Source of the DNA: Bacteroidaceae bacterium
GTDB taxonomy: Bacteria > Bacteroidota > Bacteroidia > Bacteroidales > Bacteroidaceae
Length of the DNA stretch: 50,720 nt
Assembly: GCA_902362595.1 (NCBI GenBank)
Contig: CABIXF010000029.1
Location: forward strand, 1 to 50,720
Direction of reading: 5' to 3'
Below are positions 18,998 to 26,614 of the stretch, one piece after another (position 1 is the stretch's first letter; each line of letters begins with the position of its first letter). The notes beneath the pieces are model-generated. The model searched no databases. It saw only the letters and a list, made by a program, of their open reading frames with translations, and was not told where the DNA came from. Position numbers and translations under genes: made by a program.

Positions 18998-20053
18998 ATG
19001 AAAATAGGAGATAAAGTACGTTTCCTGAGCGAAGTGGGCGGCGGGATTGTCCGTGGCTTTCAGGGAAAAGATGTGGCATTGGTAGAAGGGGAGGACGGGT
19101 TTGAAATCCCCATGCTGATTAAAGAATGTGTGGTGGTTCAGACAGATGACTATAATATTCCGTTGAAATCAACCAAGAAGCCGTCGGCTCCGGAGGTGGA
19201 AGAGGAAGAAGAGGTGGAAGAAGAAAAACCGATTACGTATCGGGCTCCGGAAATCCGGGGGAATGATGTGCTGAACGTGTTCCTGGCCTACGTGCCGCAG
19301 GATGTGAAGGCCATCTCCTCTACCGCTTTTGATGCCTATCTGGTGAATGACAGCAATTATTTCGTGGATTACCTGTATCTTTCGGCAGAAGGCAACAGCT
19401 GGACGTTGCGCAGCCGGGGTACAGTGAAACCGAACATGAAGCAGCATCTGGAAGAATTTGAAAAGAGTGCCTTGAACGGTATGGAGCGTGTGGCGGTCCA
19501 GCTTCTGGCTTATAAGGACGACCGTAGCTTCCTGTTTAAGCCGGCGGTGAGCCAGGAATTGCGCATCGACACGGTGAAGTTCTACAAGCTGCATACGTTC
19601 CAGCCTTCCGATTTCTTTGAAGAACCGGCATTGATTTATGAGATTGTGAAGGACGATGAGGCGGTAAAGCAGGTCTTTGTATCGGCCGATGACATCAAGA
19701 ATGCCTTGTTGCAGAAGAGCGTGCAGGACGTACCGGCCAAGGTGCAGAAAAAGCAGCATGTGGTGAAGAACGAGATTGTGGAGGTGGACCTGCACATCCA
19801 TGAATTGCTGGACGATACCACCGGCATGGGCAATGCGGAAATGCTGAACTATCAGCTGGAGGTGTTCCGCAAGACGCTGGAAGAGTATAAGCAGAAGAAA
19901 GGCCAGCGGATTGTGTTTATCCATGGCAAGGGAGACGGCGTGCTGCGCCGGGCCATTCTGGATGAACTGAAGCGGAAGTACAAGACTTACCAATGGCAGG
20001 ATGCTTCTTTCCGGGAATACGGATTTGGAGCTACGATGGTGACAATACATTAA
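18998..20053 (+). CDS. DUF2027 protein with C-terminal Smr domain
   Basis: A 351-residue cytoplasmic protein found in Bacteroidetes. The N-terminal [40 protein letters not shown] looks like a small beta-barrel similar to that found before Smr domains in MutS2. An acidic linker ([13 protein letters not shown], about residues 66-78) leads to the DUF2027 domain (about 85-250). The C-terminal Smr domain (about 264-351) contains [20 protein letters not shown] and a final FGATMVTIH. Smr domains bind or nick nucleic acids, so a nucleic-acid role is likely but not shown. The thioesterase gene follows 5 bp downstream. Confidence 0.85.
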   Translation: MKIGDKVRFLSEVGGGIVRGFQGKDVALVEGEDGFEIPMLIKECVVVQTDDYNIPLKSTKKPSAPEVEEEEEVEEEKPITYRAPEIRGNDVLNVFLAYVPQDVKAISSTAFDAYLVNDSNYFVDYLYLSAEGNSWTLRSRGTVKPNMKQHLEEFEKSALNGMERVAVQLLAYKDDRSFLFKPAVSQELRIDTVKFYKLHTFQPSDFFEEPALIYEIVKDDEAVKQVFVSADDIKNALLQKSVQDVPAKVQKKQHVVKNEIVEVDLHIHELLDDTTGMGNAEMLNYQLEVFRKTLEEYKQKKGQRIVFIHGKGDGVLRRAILDELKRKYKTYQWQDASFREYGFGATMVTIH

Positions 20054-20058
20054 GAGAT

Positions 20059-20469
20059 ATGGGAACCTTGAAAGAATTGCTGTCGGCCGACCGTTTTGCG
20101 GCGGAGGCAGGAGTAGAATTGTTGGAAATCAGTCCGGGATATGCCAAGGCACGGATGAAAGTGACCGAAAAACATTTGAATGCCGGAGGGGTTTGCCAGG
20201 GAGGTGCGTTGTTCACACTGGCTGACCTGGCTTTCGCCGCGGTGGCAAACAGCCGAGGGAGGCTGACCTTGTCGCTGAATGCGAATATCACATTCTTGCG
20301 TGCGGTGAGCCAAGGTTATGTGTATGCGGAGGCTACTGAGACGTATAATCATGCCCGGGTACCTTTCATCGAAGTACACTTGGTGGATGAACAGCAGCAG
20401 CTGATTGCCGTACTGACCAGTTCGGGTTATCGGAAAAGTGAGGAACTGGAAGTAGACGAACTGGAATAA
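20059..20469 (+). CDS. Hotdog-fold thioesterase, PaaI family
   Basis: A 136-residue acyl-CoA thioesterase-like protein. The hotdog signature is HLNAGGVCQGGALFTLADLAFAAVAN, with the helix-start GG...LAD typical of PaaI/YbgC-type thioesterases, followed by LSLNANITFLRAV and a FIEVHLVDEQQQLIAVL strand. I chose the ATG at 20059, five bases after the stop of the Smr gene; a longer in-frame start would overlap that gene. It is likely co-transcribed with it. The acyl substrate is unknown; hydroxyphenylacetyl-CoA or a generic acyl-CoA are possible. Confidence 0.85.
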   Translation: MGTLKELLSADRFAAEAGVELLEISPGYAKARMKVTEKHLNAGGVCQGGALFTLADLAFAAVANSRGRLTLSLNANITFLRAVSQGYVYAEATETYNHARVPFIEVHLVDEQQQLIAVLTSSGYRKSEELEVDELE

Positions 20470-20513
20470 AGTGGAAAGAAATTGTCGGGAGTATTCCCGC
20501 TCCTGAATGATGG

Positions 20514-20611
20514 AAAAATCCCCCTTGTTTTCAGGAATTTGAAGCGACCCTAAATAGTGGAATACAAAACTTTGGGGATTACTTCAATTCAGAAGCGAGG
20601 GGGATTTTTTT
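20514..20611. terminator. Long imperfect palindrome acting as a bidirectional terminator
   Basis: Arms beginning AAAAATCCCCC (20514) and ending GGGGGATTTTT (20609) form a 14-bp outer stem. Two further inner helices follow (GAATTTGAAG with CTTCAATTC, and CCCTAAA with TTTGGGG), so nearly the whole 96 bp folds back on itself. It lies between the convergent thioesterase and metY genes. Confidence 0.7.
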
Positions 20612-20620
20612 ACTCGTTTG

Positions 20621-21907
20621 TCAGATTTGTGCAAAGGCCTGTGTCAAGTCGGCAATCAAATCATCGATATGTTCGGTGCCTATTGACAAACGGATGGTAG
20701 CTTGCGTGATTCCTTGTGCGGCCAGTTCCTCGTCATTGAGCTGGGAGTGAGTGGTGCTGGCCGGATGGATGACCAGCGATTTCACATCGGCTACGTTGGC
20801 CAGCAAGGAGAAAATCTTCAGGTGGTCGATGAAGCGGTGGGCTTCGGCGCGTCCTCCTTGAATCTCGAAGGTAAAGATGGAACCGGCTCCTTTCGGGAAA
20901 TATTTCTGGTAGAGTGTCGGAGAGGTGTGTGACGGCAATGACGGATGGTTGACTTTCGTCACCTTGGGGTGGTGTTGCAGGAAGTCCACTACCTTCAAGG
21001 CGTTTTCCACATGGCGTTCCACTCTCAAAGAAAGGGTTTCCAGCCCTTGCAGGAGAAGGAAGGCATTGAACGGACTGAGGGCGGCTCCGGTGTCGCGAAG
21101 CAGGATAGCCCGGATGCGGGTCACATAGGCGGCAGCTCCGGCTACATCGGTAAAGCAGAGTCCGTGATAGCATGGGTCAGGGTCGGTCAGTTGAGGGAAT
21201 TTTCCGGAAGCCTTCCAGTCGAACTTGCCGGAGTCCACGATGATACCTCCCAGCGAGGTGCCGTGCCCGCCGATGAATTTGGTGGCCGAGTGAATTACAA
21301 TGTCGGCTCCGTGTTCAATGGGGCGCAACAGGTAGGGCGTGGCAAAGGTGTTGTCTATCAAAAGAGGAATCTGATGACGGTGGGCGATTTCCGCAATACG
21401 CTCAATATCCACCAATGTACTGTTGGGATTTCCCAGACTCTCGATAAATAATGCTTTGGTGTTCGGCTGGATGGCCCGCTCGAAGTTCTCCGGGTCTTCC
21501 GGGTCTACGAAGGTAGTATGTACGCCCCGGGTAGGGAAAGTATGTGCCAGCAAGTTATAGGTGCCTCCATAAATGGTGCAGGCGGATACTATATGGTCAC
21601 CTTGCCGGGTGATGTTCTCAAACGCATAACTGATGGCGGCGGCTCCTGAGGCGACGGCCAGTGCGGCCACTCCTCCTTCCAGTGCGGCAACCCGCTGTTC
21701 CAGTACGTCTTGTGTGGGATTGGTCAGACGACCGTAGATGTTTCCGGCTTCTTCCAGACTGAAACGGGCGGCCGCATGGGCAGAATCATGGAACACATAC
21801 GAAGTGGTCTGATAAATAGGTACGGCCCGTGCGTCGGTAGTGGGGTCGGGAGTTTCTTGTCCTACGTGTAGTTGCAGTGTTTCGAAGTGTAGCTTAGTCT
21901 TTTCCAT
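20621..21907 (-). CDS. metY: O-acetylhomoserine sulfhydrylase (Cys/Met metabolism PLP enzyme)
   Basis: A 428-residue PLP enzyme that should make homocysteine from O-acetylhomoserine and sulfide. The PLP lysine is Lys210 in [53 protein letters not shown] and [21 protein letters not shown] are typical of the MetY branch, and 428 residues is the usual MetY length (MetB and MetC are about 390). It is divergent from the Lrp-type regulator gene and has its own strong promoter. With metF nearby it forms a methionine-synthesis cluster. Confidence 0.92.
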   Translation of the reverse strand: MEKTKLHFETLQLHVGQETPDPTTDARAVPIYQTTSYVFHDSAHAAARFSLEEAGNIYGRLTNPTQDVLEQRVAALEGGVAALAVASGAAAISYAFENITRQGDHIVSACTIYGGTYNLLAHTFPTRGVHTTFVDPEDPENFERAIQPNTKALFIESLGNPNSTLVDIERIAEIAHRHQIPLLIDNTFATPYLLRPIEHGADIVIHSATKFIGGHGTSLGGIIVDSGKFDWKASGKFPQLTDPDPCYHGLCFTDVAGAAAYVTRIRAILLRDTGAALSPFNAFLLLQGLETLSLRVERHVENALKVVDFLQHHPKVTKVNHPSLPSHTSPTLYQKYFPKGAGSIFTFEIQGGRAEAHRFIDHLKIFSLLANVADVKSLVIHPASTTHSQLNDEELAAQGITQATIRLSIGTEHIDDLIADLTQAFAQI

Positions 21908-21940
21908 TGCTGTGAGTTTTTAGAGGTTTTAAATACAATG

Positions 21941-21971
21941 CAAAAGTAGTTCTGATGGACATATCCTCCAA
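21941..21971 (-). promoter_or_regulatory. Promoter of metY
   Basis: On the minus strand TTG (21969-21971) is followed after exactly 20 bp by TACTTTTG (21941-21948), an exact -7 match. This is one of the best promoters in the window. Confidence 0.65.
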
Positions 21972-21999
21972 TATGAACGGAAAATATGGAAAATTCATC

Positions 22000-22014
22000 T
22001 ATGAAAATATTCTG
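22000..22014. promoter_or_regulatory. Lrp-box-like site 1 in the metY-lrp intergenic region
   Basis: This 15-mer matches the E. coli Lrp consensus YAGHAWATTWTDCTR at 12 of 15 positions. It lies between the divergent metY and lrp promoters and overlaps the lrp -33 area. Confidence 0.35.
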
Positions 22015-22030
22015 TAAAAGAAAAAATGAT

Positions 22031-22038
22031 TAGTTTTG
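22031..22038 (+). promoter_or_regulatory. -7 promoter element for the Lrp/AsnC gene
   Basis: TAGTTTTG is an exact TAnnTTTG match 36 bp upstream of the regulator's ATG at 22075. Confidence 0.5.
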
Positions 22039-22059
22039 CACACATAAAACAAACTTTGT

Positions 22060-22074
22060 TGGAATAATATTCTG
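22060..22074. promoter_or_regulatory. Lrp-box-like site 2, abutting the regulator's start codon
   Basis: This 15-mer matches the Lrp consensus at 13 of 15 positions and centres on the perfect palindrome GAATAATATTC (22062-22072). It ends at the base before the ATG, a position suited to autoregulation. Confidence 0.45.
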
Positions 22075-22539
22075 ATGACGGAAAAATTAGATAAAGTAGA
22101 TTTGCAGATTCTCCGCACGTTGCAGGAGAATGCCCGACTGACTACCAAAGAACTGGCGGCTCAGGTCAGTCTGTCGTCCACACCCGTATTCGAGCGATTG
22201 AAAAGACTGGAACGGGAAGGATACATCAAGAAATACATTGCTGTGCTCGATGCCGACAAGCTGAATCAGGGGTTTGTGGTGTTCTGTAATGTGAAGCTGC
22301 GCCGGATGAACAAGGACATTGCCATGGAGTTTACCCGTATCGTGCAGCAGATACCGGAGGTGACGGAGTGTTACAACATTTCCGGTAGCTACGATTACCT
22401 ATTGAAAATCCATGCTCCGAACATGAAATACTACCAGGAATTTATCATTAATGTATTGGGTACGGTAGACAGTCTGGGTTCGTTGGAAAGCATGTTTGTG
22501 ATGGATGAAGTGAAGCACGACTACGGACTTCATATTTAG
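22075..22539 (+). CDS. Lrp/AsnC family transcriptional regulator
   Basis: A 154-residue regulator. The N-terminal winged helix-turn-helix is KVDLQILRTLQENARLTTKELAAQVSLSSTPVFERLKRLEREGYIKKY; the C-terminal RAM domain (about 70-150) has VTECYNISGSYDYLLKIHAPNMKYYQEF, which binds amino-acid effectors and drives oligomerisation. Length is normal. It lies between the divergent metY and the downstream metF, and Lrp-box-like sites lie before all three genes, so control of methionine synthesis is the likely job. Its effector is unknown. Confidence 0.93.
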   Translation: MTEKLDKVDLQILRTLQENARLTTKELAAQVSLSSTPVFERLKRLEREGYIKKYIAVLDADKLNQGFVVFCNVKLRRMNKDIAMEFTRIVQQIPEVTECYNISGSYDYLLKIHAPNMKYYQEFIINVLGTVDSLGSLESMFVMDEVKHDYGLHI

Positions 22540-22587
22540 ACCTCTGTACGGTTTACTGCTCTTTTATTCTATAATCGAAGCTCTGAA

Positions 22588-22602
22588 TAGAATATTATTC
22601 TG
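22588..22602. promoter_or_regulatory. Lrp-box-like site 3 upstream of metF
   Basis: TAGAATATTATTCTG matches the E. coli Lrp consensus YAGHAWATTWTDCTR at all 15 positions and holds the 13-bp palindrome AGAATATTATTCT. It lies 57 bp upstream of the metF -33 element. Confidence 0.6.
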
Positions 22603-22626
22603 TTTTGACAGGTGTTTTGTGGGTTA

Positions 22627-22661
22627 AACACTCTCTTTTTTCTAAATATCACCAGAGTGTT
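22627..22661. repeat. 8-bp inverted repeat overlapping the metF -33 region
   Basis: AACACTCT (22627-22634) and AGAGTGTT (22654-22661) are a perfect inverted repeat with a 19-bp spacer. The right arm shares two bases with the -33 TTG of metF, so it could be an operator. Confidence 0.4.
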
Positions 22662-22690
22662 GGTGGATAAATCAAATGCTTGTATCTTTG
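22660..22690 (+). promoter_or_regulatory. Promoter of metF
   Basis: TTG (22660-22662) is followed after 20 bp by TATCTTTG (22683-22690), an exact -7 match. It lies 24 bp upstream of the ATG at 22715. Confidence 0.65.
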
Positions 22691-22714
22691 TCGGTATAAA
22701 TTTACAAATGTACG

Positions 22715-23668
22715 ATGAAAGTAATAGATTTGATAAAGAATAGTAAGGAACCGATATTTTCCTTTGAGATTTTGCCACCTTTGAAAGGAAACAACATACA
22801 AAAAGTATATCACGTCATCGACAAGTTGCGGGAGTTCGACCCCAAGTACATTAATATCACGGCCCACCACAGTGAGATTGTGTATCTGCCGCAACCCGAC
22901 GGCAACCTGAAGAAGACTACGGTCCGGAAACGTCCGGGAACGGTCGCCATAGCGGCAGCCATTCAGAACAAGTACGGCATTCAGGCGGTTCCCCATATCA
23001 TCTGTAAGGGATTTACCAAGGAAGAAACGGAATACGCCTTGCTCGACCTGAACTTTCTGGGCATTACCAATCTGTTGTTGCTGAGAGGTGACTCCAAACC
23101 GTTGGACATTGCGGCCAAGGACTTGTATCTGTACAACGAACACGCCACCGACTTGCAGGAGCAGGTGAACCGTTTTAATCAAGGCATCTCACTGGACGGT
23201 TCGAAAATTGAAGGCATTGAAACTCCTTTCTCTTACGGCATGGCCTGCTATCCGGAGAAGCATGAAGAAGCGCCCAACATGGAATCGGACCTGTTCTATC
23301 TGAAAGAGAAAGTACGCAATGGAGCTGATTACGTGGTGACTCAGATGTTTTTTGACAATGAAAAATACTATGCTTTTGTAGACCGTTGCCGTCAGGAAGG
23401 TATTGAGGTACCTATCATCCCGGGCATCAAGCCGGTAGTCTTCAAGAACCAGTTGAATGTGCTGCCTAAAGTGTTCCGTACGGATATACCCGAAGCCTTT
23501 GCTTCAGAGCTCCGTAAATGTGAGAATGACGAGGAAGTGAAAGCTGTAGGAGTGGAATGGTGCAAGGCACAGTGCAAGGACTTGCTGGCACATGGAGTTC
23601 CCGGTCTGCATTTCTACACTTTCATGGCTTCCGACAGTGTATATAAGGTAGCCAAGGAGATTTATTAA
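22715..23668 (+). CDS. metF: 5,10-Methylenetetrahydrofolate reductase
   Basis: A 317-residue FAD enzyme that reduces methylene-THF to methyl-THF, the methyl donor for methionine synthase. FSFEILPPLKG near the N-terminus carries the catalytic Glu, and NLLLLRGD, FSYGMACYPEKHEEAPN, ADYVVTQMFFDNEKYYAFVDRC and IIPGIKPV are MetF motifs. It has its own promoter with an upstream Lrp-box-like site. Its stop codon TAA (23666-23668) overlaps the stop of the convergent fucosidase gene by two bases. Confidence 0.95.
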   Translation: MKVIDLIKNSKEPIFSFEILPPLKGNNIQKVYHVIDKLREFDPKYINITAHHSEIVYLPQPDGNLKKTTVRKRPGTVAIAAAIQNKYGIQAVPHIICKGFTKEETEYALLDLNFLGITNLLLLRGDSKPLDIAAKDLYLYNEHATDLQEQVNRFNQGISLDGSKIEGIETPFSYGMACYPEKHEEAPNMESDLFYLKEKVRNGADYVVTQMFFDNEKYYAFVDRCRQEGIEVPIIPGIKPVVFKNQLNVLPKVFRTDIPEAFASELRKCENDEEVKAVGVEWCKAQCKDLLAHGVPGLHFYTFMASDSVYKVAKEIY

Positions 23669-25767
23669 TCTCTTTGGCCTTTAAGAGCAATCCTTCTTAA
23701 CCGGATGCGCAGATTGGACAATTCTGCGTCAGTATGCGGGGAAGAGGGATTGTGTGGTTTCAATACGAGATGATGGTCTTTCCCGTTGAGTGCATCGGGT
23801 AGTACCACATCCTGCCGGTAGACTTTCTGTTCTTCTGCCGGGCGCAACAGGTAGGTGGTTTGGTCTTCAAAGCGGTTGTAAGTGCGGAGCACGACTTGGT
23901 TCATACCCTTTTTGAGCGGGAGCACGATTTTTTCCATACGGAACGGAGTCCGATACGGGTTCAGGTGTTTGGCAATCAGTTTTCCATTGACATAGACTTC
24001 CATGCCGTTTCCTGCTCCGATTTCAGCCAGGATGTGCTGTGAGCGAGGTGATTCTACCTCTCTCAGGATGTAATAGCTGGAGAATTGGGGGCAATCTAAC
24101 GTATCGCTCTCTGCTGCGGGTTTCCAAGTTTTACCGGTAAGAGGGGGTTGTTGCAGGTTGGCAACTAACGAATCTTTTGCGTGGAATATCCCGTTGCCCG
24201 GTCCACAGATGTAAGTTTTTCCCCATTCCGTATTGGAAAGCGAGGTACCCTTCTGTTCTTTTCCTTTGTTCAAAGTGACGTGATAGGTTTTTCCATCCAG
24301 AATCAGATCGATTTTCCGTCCGGCTTCCTGTGGTGTGTAAATGAGTTCCAGCTGTTTGAGGAGCAGTTGTTCAAAATCCCAGCTGTAACCGATGACACTG
24401 CGGTAGTTAGTATAATAGTCAAAGCAGGAATAGCTGTATTGCGGAGTGGCATTTTGTGCGGTCAGCATCGTGCTTCTGACTGTATTTCCCGGAAGAGGTT
24501 CAATCTTTTTGTCGAACGAGAGTGTCAGCACATGGATTTGTTTGTCTTTGTAGGCTGAGGCGGGTATGGTGAGTACCACCTCGTCACCATATTGCAGATA
24601 GGTGGCCATTTTTCCGTCTCCTTTTTGCAGAATATATCCAGGCATGGAGAAGGTGATTTTTCCATCCTTGGGATAAGTACCCGATAGGAAGAGATACAGG
24701 TGATTGTCTTTGCGGGTCACTTCTCCCCAGTCGAACTCTTCTTGAAAGGGAGAGGCTTCCGTCTGATATACGGCATAACCGTAATGGGAAAGCCAGTTGC
24801 CGACTTGTTCCAGCACTTCTTTCTCAAAGTCGACCACTTCTCCGTTGCCTTTAGGGCCGATGTTGAGCAGGTAGTTTCCTCCTCTGGAAACTACATTAAT
24901 CAGACTGCGTGTCTTTTCCCGTACTTTGTCTTCCACGTTGCCGCGTGCTTGCCAGGAGCGATATCCCCATGTCTCGTCGAACATGGAAGCGGCGCTTTGC
25001 CAGGGAGCATGAAGTGTTTTCTCCGGGTAGTCATTGTCGGCCATCACACAGAAATCGTATTGGTCGTTTCCCAGTCGCCCGCTGACCATGCAGTCGGGTT
25101 GGTACCGGTGAACCATTTCGTAAAGTTCTTTGCTCTGTGCGGGCGTATTGGAACCCATGTCGAACCATAGTTCCGAAATGGTTCCGTAGTGGGTAAGTAA
25201 TTCTTTCAGTTGCTGTTTGGAGTAATTATGGTGACTCTCCGTGATGAAATCTGCATTGTGCGGTGACATGGGCGAAGCATACGGGTAGTGCCAGTCGATG
25301 AGTGAAAAGTATAGTCCGAACCGCAGTCCTTGCCGCCGGGCCGCTTCCGACAGTTCTTTGACGAAGTCCCGTTTGCAAGGGGAGGCATCGTAGGAGTTGA
25401 ACGGGGTAGTGGCGGTTTTGAACAGACAGAATCCGTCGTGATGCTTGCTGGTAAAGATAATGGAATGCATGCCGGCCTTCCTGGCAAGCAGGGCGATAGA
25501 ATCGGCGTTGAATTCTGTAGGATTGAATTCACGGGCTATATTTTCATATTCTGCTTGTGGAATTTGTGCAAAGGCCCGAATCTGTTCACTGTATCCATCC
25601 TGAATTTGTTTCTGGTGCCACACTCCTCCCAGCTGGGAATAGAGTCCGAAGTGAATGAACATGGAATATTTGTCACCGTGCCATTTCTGGAAGGCGGCTG
25701 AAGATACCTGACCTTTCGCTCCCAGACCGATTATGCACATTAATAGGAGGATAAATAGCTTTTTCAT
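23665..25767 (-). CDS. Secreted alpha-L-fucosidase, glycoside hydrolase family 29
   Basis: A 700-residue exported fucosidase that should remove terminal L-fucose from host or plant glycans. The signal peptide is MKKLFILLLMCIIGLGAKG. The GH29 barrel (about 25-345) shows WHGDKYSMFIHFGLYSQLGGVW, FTSKHHDGFCLF (His109-His110) and the nucleophile Asp203 in ELWFDMGSN, plus NYLLNIGPKGNGEV. The C-terminal half (about 350-700) holds beta-sandwich modules such as a DUF/CBM-like region with VYVNGKLIAKHLNPYRTP and MNQVVLRTYNRF. No SusC/SusD pair is adjacent. Linkage preference is not readable. Confidence 0.92.
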   Translation of the reverse strand: MKKLFILLLMCIIGLGAKGQVSSAAFQKWHGDKYSMFIHFGLYSQLGGVWHQKQIQDGYSEQIRAFAQIPQAEYENIAREFNPTEFNADSIALLARKAGMHSIIFTSKHHDGFCLFKTATTPFNSYDASPCKRDFVKELSEAARRQGLRFGLYFSLIDWHYPYASPMSPHNADFITESHHNYSKQQLKELLTHYGTISELWFDMGSNTPAQSKELYEMVHRYQPDCMVSGRLGNDQYDFCVMADNDYPEKTLHAPWQSAASMFDETWGYRSWQARGNVEDKVREKTRSLINVVSRGGNYLLNIGPKGNGEVVDFEKEVLEQVGNWLSHYGYAVYQTEASPFQEEFDWGEVTRKDNHLYLFLSGTYPKDGKITFSMPGYILQKGDGKMATYLQYGDEVVLTIPASAYKDKQIHVLTLSFDKKIEPLPGNTVRSTMLTAQNATPQYSYSCFDYYTNYRSVIGYSWDFEQLLLKQLELIYTPQEAGRKIDLILDGKTYHVTLNKGKEQKGTSLSNTEWGKTYICGPGNGIFHAKDSLVANLQQPPLTGKTWKPAAESDTLDCPQFSSYYILREVESPRSQHILAEIGAGNGMEVYVNGKLIAKHLNPYRTPFRMEKIVLPLKKGMNQVVLRTYNRFEDQTTYLLRPAEEQKVYRQDVVLPDALNGKDHHLVLKPHNPSSPHTDAELSNLRIRLRRIALKGQRD

Positions 25768-25792
25768 GGGCTTTTACTTGTATTCTTGAAAG

Positions 25793-25800
25793 CAAAGATA
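25793..25800 (-). promoter_or_regulatory. -7 promoter element for the GH29 fucosidase gene
   Basis: On the minus strand this reads TATCTTTG, an exact TAnnTTTG match, 26 bp upstream of the ATG. No -33 element is clear. Confidence 0.5.
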
Positions 25801-25808
25801 AGGAGTTC

Positions 25809-25841
25809 TTTGCTTTTATAGTGCTTTTTTATGTAATTTTG
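25809..25841 (+). promoter_or_regulatory. Promoter of the DUF5020-purine permease operon
   Basis: TTTG (25809-25812) is followed after 21 bp by TAATTTTG (25834-25841), an exact -7 match. It is divergent from the fucosidase promoter. Confidence 0.6.
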
Positions 25842-25880
25842 CAGCCGATTTAAAAACCATTAAAAACAAGTTAAATTCAA

Positions 25881-26582
25881 ATGAAAAAATTATTTCTTTT
25901 CGTACTTCTTCTGTCTGCCTTCGTGGGAGGAGCCGTGGCGCAGAACATTCAGTTACACTACGACTTGGGACGTGCCTTGTACAAATCACTCGACGAGCGT
26001 CCTTGGGTAACCACCACGGTCGAAATGTTCAAGGCCGACAAGTGGGGAAGCACGTATTTCTTTGTCGATATGGATTACACGGATAAAGGAGTGGCTTCTG
26101 CTTATTGGGAAATCAGCCGGGAACTGAAATTCTGGAAAGCTCCTTTTTCTGCACACGTGGAATATAACGGTGGTTTGAATTACATTAATAACGCTTTTCT
26201 GGGAGGTGCCACTTATTCTTGGAACAACAGTGATTTCTCAAAGACGTTTGGTATTCAGGTGTTGTATAAATATATTCAGAAGAATGTAAAGCCCCATAAT
26301 TTTCAGTTGACGGGTACCTGGACACTGAACTTCTGGCAGGAAAAGTTCACGTTCAGCGGATTTGCCGATTTCTGGCGGGAGAAGCATACTGATGTGAACG
26401 GGAAGAATCATAACTTCATATTCATCAGTGAGCCTCAGTTCTGGATAAACCTGAACAAGTTCAAACATGTGAATGACAATCTGAACCTGAGCGTGGGTTC
26501 GGAATGGGAACTGAGTCACAACTTTGCTACGCGTGACGGTTTTTATTTCATCCCGACGCTGGCCATGAAGTGGACTTTCTGA
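25881..26582 (+). CDS. DUF5020 outer-membrane protein, Tsx-like channel candidate
   Basis: A 233-residue exported protein with signal peptide MKKLFLFVLLLSAFVGGAVAQ. The mature part alternates short amphipathic strands rich in Trp, Tyr and Phe (for example YFFVDMDYTDKGVASAYWEISRELKFWK and FSGFADFWREK), ending in FIPTLAMKWTF, as expected of a beta-barrel with a C-terminal Phe. The pattern resembles the Tsx nucleoside channel family. A purine permease gene follows 32 bp downstream in the same operon, so a role in passing purines or nucleosides across the outer membrane is inferred, not shown. Confidence 0.75.
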   Translation: MKKLFLFVLLLSAFVGGAVAQNIQLHYDLGRALYKSLDERPWVTTTVEMFKADKWGSTYFFVDMDYTDKGVASAYWEISRELKFWKAPFSAHVEYNGGLNYINNAFLGGATYSWNNSDFSKTFGIQVLYKYIQKNVKPHNFQLTGTWTLNFWQEKFTFSGFADFWREKHTDVNGKNHNFIFISEPQFWINLNKFKHVNDNLNLSVGSEWELSHNFATRDGFYFIPTLAMKWTF

Positions 26583-26614
26583 TGTTGTTAGAATAGACTT
26601 AACGCAATTATACA

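Noticed and set aside
21908..22714. SAM or other methionine riboswitch before metY or metF
   Set aside because: The leaders after the predicted transcription starts are only about 20-30 nt, too short for a SAM riboswitch. Control by the Lrp-type protein fits better.
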